Below are positions 25,801 to 37,800 of a DNA stretch of 64,000 nt, piece by piece (within the stretch, counting starts at the first letter, position 1; the number at the start of each line of letters is the position of its first letter). A model generated the notes under the pieces. The model saw nothing but the letters and a program-made list of their open reading frames with translations. It ran no database searches and was not told the DNA's origin. This DNA is from Pterois miles (Eukaryota; Chordata; Actinopteri; Perciformes; Scorpaenidae). The DNA is taken from assembly GCA_947000775.1 (NCBI GenBank), contig CAMQGK010000637.1:16560501-16624500 (forward strand), read 5' to 3'. Made by a program: the position numbers and the translations under genes.

Positions 25801-28800
25801 AGGTGAAAATACCACTGGATAAGGTACGTGTTGGCCAAGAAATCAGATCTGAAACAGGATAGTCAAGTTGAACTCAAAATTAGAAATTCAGATTATAAGA
25901 ATAGATCAGTGTTTTAGAAAGTACCCCAATTCACTTTCTTGCTGAGAGTTAGATGAGAAGTGCGATATCTCTCTCATGCCTGTACACCAAATATGAAACT
26001 ACAGCCAGCAACCTATTGGCTTAGCTGAGCATAAAGACTGGAAACAAAGGGAAAGAGCTAGCCTTTCTCTGTTTAAAGGTAACAAAACCCTCATGCCCAT
26101 ACATTTTGTACCTTTAGCCAGAGCCAGTTAGCTGCTGTACCTGTTTCCAGTCTTAATGCTTTGCTAAGCTAAACATCTTGTTGCTGTAGCTTCAAATTTA
26201 AAGGACCAATGTGAGAGTGTTATCTACAACAGCACAAATGTTCCCAAAACTTATCATTTCACGCAACACTCCTTTACTACTGTTTGACTATTTGTGGTGT
26301 TAGTTATTCCATAAGTGAGTCACCACTTTATTAAGAGCCTGAACACAGTTTTTTTTTTTTTCAAGTATTATAAGTATATATTTAATTTGTATTTATATTA
26401 TTCCAGCATTTTAACACACTTAATAGATCCCATTTTTCAGCTTTTAGTCATTTAGACTGTGTTATATATTATGTGTTTGATGCACATACTTATATTTATC
26501 TATGTATATTGTGTTATATGTTGTACAATGATGTACATGATATTCATGTTACATACTCTTGTTTCTGTTTTTTTATAGTTCTTTATGCTTTATACAGTAT
26601 AAGAGCAACCATAATGTCCCAATATCCCCCTGAGGACCAATGATGTATTTCTGATTATATTTGCTGTAATGCTGTTCTGCTCTCTCTAGGCCATCGGCCT
26701 GACGTTGGACAGAGACATGGTGCGTTCCCACTTGTGTGAGAACAGCAGTAACCCATTGTGGCTGACAGCAGCATGCATGACAGGCACCGTGGACATGCTT
26801 CTGGGCTGGATCAGCCCTGATAAGGTGGCAAAGCAGGTAGCTTACAATGATCTGAATGTTATCATCATCAAGATGACAGAAAATCACAGACATCAGAAAT
26901 GAATCAGCATCTTGGTGGCATTTTTTTTCCCTCACTGTTTTGTGTTGCTTGTCTGTGTTCTTCTGTCCTCGCTCTTAATTTGCATTCTCAAGTGCCACCT
27001 TCGCTTCTGATTAGATTTACAGAGTGCCAAATAGTCTACGGCCTCAAGAAAGCTGTTGGCCATAGCAACAAGCCACTGTGACTCCCAGGTCGCACCTGGG
27101 GAACAGAGGTCTCAAAGACATCCAATTAGCACTGCCACTATGGTAGACGTGTTTTGATGAGATAATTCCCAATCAGAAGCTGTTAGTTAACACTGTCATC
27201 ACGCAATGCAGCCGCTCAAACAGCCAACCGGACATTAATTAGCAATCTAATGCTGTTGATCATCAGGTTTATTGCCAAGTAGGTTATAACATACAAGGAA
27301 TTTGCCTTGGTTTCTTAGTGCATGACCATACATACAGTAAGAGAAAATAAAGGACAAAAAGGAAGTACTGCAACAGTAAAGAAACATGAAATAATTACAA
27401 TAAAAATATTAGAGACAGACAGAATGAGACAGCAGGAAAAGACTGACTTATTGTACACGTGTAGATAAAATGTTATGTCACCTGCATTATTCCCAGGTTC
27501 TCCTGGTATGGAGCAAGCGTGTTGCTCCACATGATGTGTCCTTTGCCAAAGGGCTGCTGCACAGCCTGATGGGAGGTCCCTCCCCAGGAGGATGGCAAGG
27601 CGTCAGCATCGAGAGGACCCGGCGTAGCGTAGAAACACAACCACAAAACATCGAGGAGGAGCTGTAAGTACAGTACCGTACATTTCCAGTAAGACATTAA
27701 GGCAATCCCTCAGAGGCTATACTTTTTTTTTTAATACTGCAAAAAATTGTAAAGCAAATTGGATTGAAGCAAGTGGATGGGCTTTCTGAGTGTCACACAG
27801 ATATCCAGACAAGGGGAAGGAGTTTTTAAAAAATAGTTATTATCAGGCAGGATTTTATTTTTGTTTGTTCAGAAACAGCGAAGTTGGCTAAAAATGCAAT
27901 TTCTTATAGCATTCTTTTGCGTCACCTTATCAAAATAAAGATTCATATGCTATTGTACATGAAAGAATCAGTTTTCTGAGAAGTTATTTGGGAAGTGTAT
28001 TTTATAAATTTCAGGATTTTGAAAGCCATTTTATACCAGTCCTTTAGCATTTGTTGTAAGTTTGTTTTAGCCCACTCAGCCTTTCTGTTTCAATACCTTA
28101 GACTTAAAAGAACAAACTGAAAACCTTACCTTTCACTGTCTTCCTCACATTGTGCTTTCTGCCAGTCTGAAGTTAGACAGCTTATTTTTGTTTTTTAGTT
28201 GCAGTTTGTTTTATCATTATTTAAAATTCTCCTTGCTCAAATCAGGCTAAAGATCAGAGACCTCTACACACAGTCTGGCATCCACCGTAATGTCAACAGT
28301 TTGTACTTTATCTCAAGGCTGGCCTTGTGCTTTGGCAGGTTTTTGGAGGTCGGTAAAGTGGTGATGGAGATTATAAAAATTGTGCCGGAGCTGGATATGG
28401 TTGTCCAGTACATCCTTAGAACTGGTTTTCAGTCCATGCAGTCAACGACACTTGGCCTGTATACTGTACAAGGTAAGACTACAAAACATCATACTCTCAG
28501 TGAAACATATTTAATTTTCACCACTACTAAAAGGAGATCAATTATTCCTACCGGTTTAACTGAACTAAGACAGTCAGCCCTTAACAGTGAAAGAGAAGTG
28601 AGACAATCTGAAAGTTAACATAGTGTGGTATAGCTTGCTGTACTTTTTGTTAAATACTGCCAAAGTCACTATTGTTCTCTCTACCTGAATGTACTGTGTA
28701 CCAGAGGTGAAAGAAACAGGTTCACACCCTTCCTCAGGGGACAGAAAGCTGTTGAACCAAAGTAGGACTGGAGGAGTTACCGTGCGGGAAACGGATACGC

Positions 28801-31800
28801 ACACAATAAGGAAAATTACAACACTTAATTAAAACAACAACCCTCTGGATGTATTGCACAACAGAAATTGTGTGATAAGTGGGTAACTTAACAGTGTCTG
28901 AAAATGGATTTCTTAAATTGTGTCGAAAATGTACTTTTGTTTTATAGCATATTACTGAGTGCAGTCAGCTGATCTGGCTTTGTTGTATATTTGTTGTCTG
29001 TACTCTCCCTGGTTTGTAGAAATTATGGAAAATGTCCTGAAAGATGCTGATCAACTCCAAATGACGTATCTAACGTTGCTGACAAACCAGACTGCAGCAA
29101 GCATTTGGATTACTCGTATCCTGGACAGCGTGATGGGAATTATACCACAGGTATGCTTGTAGTATTGTAACTGATCGTACTGTACCCCATTGGCTATTAA
29201 TCTCTTAAAGAGCAATGATGTTATTTCACAGCCTTTATCTTAACAGCTTAGTCGCCAGTGTCATTGCTTAGATGTAGGGAGGCAGTAAGACACAGAGCGC
29301 ACATTTTGGCAACTAAACAAGCAGTCTGACGGGTTTGAAGACAGGTTGAGGCAGTTTCCAACCTCTAGTGCTTTGCCATAGTTGTGCATGTACTCAGATT
29401 GAAAGTGTGACTGATTGATATTGACCTTCATTTTCACTTCCATGTAAGTGGTTGTAAAGTAGTAAGCGCCAGCTGCTAATGATAATGTGACGTGTACAGT
29501 CAGGGATCCTGACTCCCCCGTAACAAATTAAATGGGGGATCTAGGGGTTCCCAGGAAATTTTGTGCGTCAAACTACATTTCCTGCATTGTGGTGAATTTA
29601 AAACCTTTTTCTGCCTTTTCAACATTAAGTTATGGTGGAAATGTCTTTATATCTTGAGGTGAGAGGTCAAGAGACCACTTTGAAAATCGCCATTCCAGCT
29701 TATCCTCATCAAAATGTAGCCCAACTTTGGGGTTTTATTTAGTCACTGTCCAGAACTACCATGGCATGATACCAATGGATTCCTTAGGTTTTCTAGTTTC
29801 ATATGATGCTAAGACCGTATATCACCTTAGCTTTGAAAAGCTGAGCCCACGACAGCCTGTTACAGTAATGTTGGTTGGGATTGCCATCTGATAATTCATT
29901 TTTTAGGGGTGCTGAGATGAAATTTAGATGTGCTTGAACACCCATAGAAAGAGTCTAAAATTGCCAGTGCCCTAGCAACCATTCTCAGCAATGAAATTGA
30001 TATGTAAATTATTACCTTCAATAAGAAGAGAAAGCTAAAACTGCACAAACCAGACCCAGGTTGCAAAAAAATAACAAAATTTGACTTCAGGCTGCAGTTG
30101 GCTCATTTGCATTACATTGTTTCAAGGACATGTTGAGCAACCAAGCATTATTCAGATAGCTTTATCATGAAACTATATGCAAAAAGTCTTACTGAAGATG
30201 ACTTACTGAACACCTGTATGCCATAATTTATTTAATCACAGTCATATTTAACACCTTGATTTCCAGAATGACATGTTTGAGGTTTTTGATACAGCATGGA
30301 AAATGATTAAGGTAGCAAATGAGTGAAATCAATTTTATTTGTATAGCCCAAAATCACAAATCACAGTTTTGCCAGTCTATACAGGATATGACACCATCTG
30401 TCCTTTACAGTGCGACCCTCTCATCAGATAAGGAAAAACTCCTCAATCAAAAAAAACCAACAGAGAACAGAGAAAAAAGAAAAATGAAAGAAACTTCAGG
30501 AAGAGCAACAGAGGAGGGATCCCCGTTCCTGGATGGACAGATGTGCAATAGATGTAGAGTAGTAACATAATGAAAATACAACATAGGCAATCCATTATGA
30601 CAAAAATTAATACATATAATGTGAACGGAAAATGTGTGAGAAGGTCGATCCAGGATAATGTCAATCAGCTTCCCGGCATCGCCAAACAGATCAGAGCAGC
30701 ACGACCTCCTCTCCACCACAGAACCTTGTACCTTATCTTATTGAACACTTATCAGTTGTTGCTTTTTGTCTTTGTTTTACTAGACTCAGTCGAATCAGTC
30801 TTTAACATGCGAGGGTGTCTTGCGTCCCTTTGAGTGGCTCTTGAACACAGAGAGCGTGAAGATCGAGGTGTGGAGATCCGCTATCTGTCAGAACAGCTCC
30901 GCTCTACAGCAAGTGCTACTGATGGACTGGCTACCATTGGTTCAGAAGGTAAAAGCTACTCAATTGCATTTGAAGAGTTATTACAATTAATGAGTTCTCC
31001 TCCAACTTTAAATGACACTCTTTAAGTTTCTTTATTGTTTTGGAAGTATTTTGTTCTGGAACAAATTTCTTCATGTTAATGTTTCCACAGGTCCAAAACC
31101 AAGTGCAACACATCCTCTCAGGCCAAGGAAAAGACAACGTGACACTTCCAATGATTCTCTCTGAGTGGCACAAGCTTTACAATAAAAGTGTGCAGATCGT
31201 GATGCTTTCGAACAGATTGGCCACACAGCTGACTGGAACATACTGGATGAACTGGATTCCAGACACCAGCACTCATAATGTTACTGGGACTCTTCAACAA
31301 AGGTCTTGATGAAGACATATGATTTAAGTCAGACAAAACTGTGCAAATAGTCCATTTCAGTTAATTTAGTAGAAAGAAAAACTGATATTTTTTTAGGTAA
31401 TGAGCACAATGTCTCATTTCATGCTGTTTGCTGTCATTTCACTGACTCAACAGTGTTGTGCTTTGCTTTGCTTGCAGTGTTTTCTTGTTCACTGTGAATC
31501 TTGGAGAACGGATTGAGAAGAGTCAACTGTGGCTCGAGGTAAAGGATTATTTCCACATACTCAACTGGATTCTGAACTACAGGCCCGGTGTCACAACTCA
31601 GCCAGCAAACTGTAAGAACAATTTCCTCTTTTCTCAGCTAGCAAATGTATACATCAAGGCAAACCAGGGCACAAATGAGGCCTAAAAATCGTAATTTGAT
31701 ATTATTGTCAAAATGTATTCAATTAATAAGCAAGATATGAAGACTGATACACACATTTTTCCGTGTGCCAAGGTGTATTTAATTAGCATGCAGTACTGTT

Positions 31801-34800
31801 TTCCTTTGTTGTCTTAGTCCCGAGGACAGCTTGTCATCATCCACACAAAAAGGCTTTTTATTATTTACTTTTCAAGAAAAACTTTTGTCTGTGGAATTTT
31901 GTGTTTCTCTTTGTAAACACAAAAAACAGTTGAAAGTATGAATTCATAGTGAATTTCCAGTAAACCATTACCAACAAAAAGAGATGGCAAAATGTGCTTT
32001 TTTTTCCCTACATATTCCTACAACATGCAGCATGAATATGTGGAGTAGATATTTCTCTAAATGGTACATTTGTATAATGGTACAATGGTACATCTAAATG
32101 GGGGCGGCAGTAGCTCAGTCCGTAAGGACTTGGGTTAGGATGTGGAGGACCCGGGTTCAAATCCCCCATGGACCAAGACCAACTGGTTGCTGGAGAGGTG
32201 CCAGTTTACCTCTTGGGCACTGCCGAGGTGCCCCTGAGCAAGGCACCAAACCCCCAACTGCTCTGGGCGCTTGTCAGGAGCAGCCCCCTCACTCTGACAT
32301 CTCTCCATTGACATGTATATGTACTATGTGAACAACAGAGTGTAAAACTGAATTTCCCCACTGTGGGACTAATAAAGGAATATCTTTCTTTCTTTCTTTC
32401 TTACATTTATACACAAAGTGCCAAAACAAGTTTGCCCAAAACCAAGTAATAATCTATTTAACATAGTAGAATAAATACAACCAATTATTGCATGTATTTA
32501 ATGTGTTTACCTCCCTCTTTAGGTTCTATTAACATCAACACCTTATCCATTCATTGCAACACTGGTTTGAAATGGCCCCAGTTTGTTCAAGCAATGACTC
32601 AGGCTCTGATGTCACCAAGCCAAGGCGTCCTGGTGAAGTAAGTGCTTGTACTTGTTAGTTTTAATGAAGTATTTAATATCTTTTTGATTGTGGAGACAAT
32701 GCATGTATTATATGCTCTGGAACTGAATTTTCTGTTCTGTTATTGACTTTCTATGTCGTATGATAATATATATAGATGATAAGAAGATCAATACCAGTCT
32801 TTTATCTGATAGAGTTGCAACGATTAATTGATTAGTTGTCAACTATTAAAGTAGTCGCCTACAATTAATCAGTTTGACTAATTTTTTAAAGACGTAGAAG
32901 TCAAATGATTCCAGCTTCTTAAATGTGAATATTTTTTGGTTTCTTTACTCCTTTATGACAGTAAACTAAATATCTTTGAGCTGTTGACAAAATAAGACAT
33001 TTGAAGATGTCATCTTGGGCTTTAGGAAACACTGATTGATATTTTTCACTATTTTCTGACTTTTTATAGACCAAACAACTATCGATTAATCAATAAAATA
33101 ATCAACAATTGTTACTGAAAATAATTATTAGTTGCAACCCAAATTTGTTATACTTGAAACTACAGGCAGCAGCTGGTTATCTTAGCTTAGCATCTTCCAA
33201 CTAGCAGTTTTAAAACTATGTATTGGATTTGGTTGTTTCTTGGTTGCCTGGCAACCTCACAGTGATGGCAGAACTCCAGGAAGTAACTGAGCCCAGCCAA
33301 GAAATAATTCTGCACATAATCCCCAATAATACTACAAGTTATCATTATTACGCTTCATCTTTGGACAGATTAAAAAATGAGCTTAGTGAGTTTTAGAGGT
33401 AGTTGACTGAGCCAGGCTAGCCGTTTCCCCATGTTATAAGTGTTTGTGCTAAGCTAAGCTAACCGACTGTTGGCTCCAGCTTGATACTCAGTGGACAGGG
33501 ATGAGAGTGATATCAATATTCTCATCTAACAAAGAAAAAACAAGTTTATCTCCCAAAATGTCAAACTACTCATTTAATTAAATGAGTAACATGAACTGAT
33601 TGCTTTTGTTACTGATTTGTAATATGATAAAACAGGCAGCTTCTTCACCATAACAGACAGAGTTATGTTTATACTCTATATTATATTAAGTATTATTTAT
33701 TGTTGTTACTGTTTTACCCACATTACTAATTGCATTTCCTTTTTCTCCTCTGTAGTTGTCTCAAAGGAACTGTGAATCTGTTGCAGCATGTGTACGGTGA
33801 CTTCTATAAACAACTGGTTGGAACAAATCTGAAACAAGAAATCAAAGGTGGAGATGCACTCTCTGCCTTCCTGATAAACCTGATGAAAAACCTGGATGGC
33901 TTTGTCAACCAGATCACCATGCTTCCTGACCAAAGCATCACGAACCCTAATGTCACAATTCCCCTCATCGGTAGCCTGTTAGAGTCCACAGGTTTGAGCC
34001 CACTGCTGCCTCTGCTCCTCAGCGACCGTCCCCTCAATCTCTCCGCACTGCTCGATGTTGCCTCGAAGCTTGGCCGGAACAACCAGCACATTTTTACCTT
34101 CAATGAGACAGACCCAACGATGCCTGAACTGGAACGGTTGATAATGCTGTTTCTCTCCTTGGAGGGTAACCTCACCATGTCTCTTTCCCACATGATGGGA
34201 CACACTGTGCTTACCTATTCAGACTACTTTCACCCTGACTATGTGGCTCGTCTCAGAGAAGCCATCCGCCCTTTTACCAACCAGACCTCAGCAGGCTTTG
34301 TAGAAGCCATCCTCAGTGCCATGGAGCTACTAAAGAAGATACTGGATGCACCAAATGGTGACCCAACTAACATCATTCTTGAGTACGTACGACAGCTTCA
34401 AGAATTCCTGAAGTCTCTGTATAGACTGCGGAAAATTCAGCATCTCCCGTTACCAAATGGCCAGCTAGGCCCAGCACAAGTCACAGACCTCCACTTACTT
34501 TCCAAGGACTTTCTTAACCTTCTCAGCCCAGAAGTCCTTCAGAACCTGACCCAGGCTGGACCAGACGTTGCCCAGACGATTGTCGCACAGAAACTAGTAG
34601 CATTCCTACCGACTGAGGTCCGACAGGAAGCGACTCGCTTCCTCCAGGATTTCAAAGCTCTGCAGAGTGAGATAGCTAAATGTGAATCAGGTGAAAACTG
34701 TTTGGCAGGAATCTCAGGGATCTTCACATTCCTGGATCAGATATTAGAGCTGATGCTCTCAGCCAACGGTAATGTCACCATCACATTAGCTACAACCAAC

Positions 34801-37800
34801 CTGGTTCTGGAGGGACGGGTATATGAGGAAATTGCATCCTTTTTCTTCCCACTTCTTCTGTCCTCTAATGATGCTTCTTATGTGGAAACATTCAAACAGA
34901 CTCTTCATTTCATCAGATTGATCATCGCTACACCAAATATTACTGTGTCGGACATCCAGAACGCTCTGCAACAGTCAAACCTAACCCTCATGGAGCTGAA
35001 CAACATTACAGCACTAGCTGGAGCTGCCAACATCAGTGACCTGATTGGAAATATAATGCAGATTATCAGTGCTCGCCAGTGTTTTGAACTGCAGCATAAC
35101 CCGATGGGGGCAGATCAGTGTGTTAAGGGATTGATAAGCGGTGTCAGCCGTTTCCTGTCACGCTTACCTGCTCTCCGTAATGACACAGCCATCTTGTCCC
35201 TCATACCATTAATCGTCAATAACACTATCAGTGATGCCGTCCAAGTTAACTTCAGCTCCAATCCTAACGTGGCTCTCGCACACATCCTTAACAGAACCCT
35301 GGCCAATATCAAAATGAACCTCCAGCTGAACAACCTGTACACTCCAGAGATCATGAAGGAACTCAGAGTGGTAGAGGATCTAATACGACTGATCGCCAAC
35401 TCGGACGCATTTAACAATTTGAATGCCACCCTGCTGATGAACCCCATGTATGCTCAGAAAATATATCTGGAGATTGCACAGTGGTACTTAAAAAGACTGG
35501 AAAATATCACAAGTACAAGCTCGGTCTCCTCGCTCCTCGCTCCCTTTTACTACCTCACACAAATGCAAGTGACGTTACAGCTGGCACAAATGGATTTAAA
35601 TTTGTTTATCAGTAAGCAGGTTGAGTTCCTGATTAATACCCTCCAGTACCCAATAGATGGTGCAGGGGTGAGAAAAATTGGCCTGACAACAGTTGAGATT
35701 CTCCGGCATCTATTTGATGTCATTAATTTCAACCTAAAGGCTCAGAATAACATCCCAGGATCACCCCCGGTATTCAACACATCCGTTCTGCATGACATTG
35801 AGATCCAAGTGCAGCTATACCTCAATATCACAGAGAAGTGGATGAAACAACCCAATGTCCCATCGCTCCTCAGTAGCATGCTCCAATGGGGAAACTCCTC
35901 CATAAATGCCTCCACCCCTGTGACAGACATCCAGCACCTTCTGGGGACGATGGTTAATGTTCTCAGTGACGATCAACAGGTCTACCTCTCCCTCATTGCC
36001 AATATCACCGAGTCCCTGAGCAAAGCCCTTAAGGTGGCAGAGCAACCAGGTGGCCTACAGAGTGACCACTTCTTGGTCGCTGTCTTGGAAGCTGTCCAAA
36101 GAGCTATGCAGATCCTGACTGCAGCCAAAGTCCCCCTGCCGCTCTCTGTACAGCAGAACATCCTGGAAATTGTGCAGGACTCAGTTAAACTCATCGTCCA
36201 TCCAAACATAAGTTTTGCCTCATCACGTAACATGTCCCTCCTCATCCTCAAGAGGGCTGAGAGCATCGTCCAACAGACACTACCAGAAATCGCTGAATAT
36301 GTGGTTCCAGCACTCAAAGTAGCAGCCATATATTTTGAGAGCATCTCCACAGCCAGTGGACCAAACATGAGGAGTCAGTTGTGAGTGATGTTGCTCTTTT
36401 CCTAAAAATTCATTGGACCAAATGAGTACATTGCTGTAGAAAAAGGCTTTAAAATTAGCCACCAACACAAGTGGATACAAACTGGATGTGGCATAGAAAA
36501 AAAACCAATATGAAATTCATAATATTTATCAAACAAAATAATTAAAATATGCTACCCACTGATGGAAGAAGTACCCAGATCTTTTACAAAAGTAAAAGTA
36601 AAAATACCAGTCTAAAAATATTCCATTGCAACTAAAAGTCCTTTTGTTAAAGTTACTTTTGTAAAAGCACAGAAGTATTATAAGCAATTTAAGTATCAAA
36701 AGTAAATATACTTATTAAGCAGAATGTCTCATTTTAAAGTGTTAATTTGTTATAGAATATTATATTATTCTACTTTTATCACTAACACAAACATTTAATG
36801 TTGCAGTTCTTCAATTTAGATACTTTATATACTACTGGGTAGATTAGTAATACATTACAGCATCATATCACAAAAGTATATCATGTTTTTATGTAAAAAT
36901 AACTAGTAGCAGGATGTCACGTTAGCTCACCTGGTGGAGCAGGTTCCCCATGTACTAATGCTGAGTCCTTACTGCAGTGGCCCAGGGTTTGAATCTGAGC
37001 TGTGGCCCTTTGCTGCATGTCGTCCCGTCTCTCTCTCCCCTTTCCTTACTGTCACCTTCACTATCTATTAAAGGCAAAAGCCCAAAAAATAATCTTTAAA
37101 AAAATAAAAATTAGCAGTTGCTAAAGTGTCAAGTAAGGGTAGTAGAATAAAAAGTACATTTCCCTATGAGATGTAGTGAAGTACAAGTATAAAGCTACAG
37201 AAAATGGACATACTCAAGTAAAGTACAAGTACCTCAAAAGTGTACTGACGTACAATATTTGAGTAAATGTACCTGTTTACATTCCACCACTGATACTACC
37301 ATCACTATAAAATCACTACACACACACCAGATACCTTTGATGCAGTATTCTAGTTATAGCCTATAAGCAGTATGCTAAATATGGTAAATCTGGCACATGC
37401 TGACGTTTTGTAGGAACACTGTATTTGTTTGGGTCTTGGGTTCAAATATCAAAAATCTTTCTCCAGGATTGCAGACTCCCCTTTAATGGAAATGAATTGT
37501 ATTCATATTGCATGTCAGAAAAATAGTCCCTCTGTGGACACAAATAATTACCAACCACTGATCAGATGGATAATTGAAAGCAAACAGAAAAGATGGAGCT
37601 CATGTCGTCCTGCAATCCTTTGATAAAATGTGTTGAGACATGATGACCTTTTGATGAGACATGTTCAGATGTGAAATATTGATGTGCTTTGTTTCTTCAG
37701 GATCCTGGATGAGATGCGAGCAGTCCAGAGTCTCCTGCCTCAGGCCTACTTCTCCTTCCTCTTTAACATCACTCAGTTTATCTTGGAGTCTGGCCAAGGC

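Larger units (their letters stand above)
32638..33755. other. abca12 intron 18
   Basis: Two adjoining dispersed elements (32810-33140 and 33160-33575) fill most of it. Confidence 0.6.
36381..37700. other. abca12 intron 19
   Basis: Both ends match the shorter introns at 38965-39343 and 40436-40720. The middle is an added family B element (36556-37293) with a SINE inside it. Confidence 0.75.

Noticed and set aside
28199..28618. 139-codon ORF as an independent gene
   Set aside because: Its middle is abca12 exon 12; the outer parts are intron read-through.
32098..32180. tRNA gene
   Set aside because: A- and B-box-like motifs are present, but they belong to a SINE head with a SINE body and tail; no proper cloverleaf was seen. 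The same holds for 36911 and 38403.
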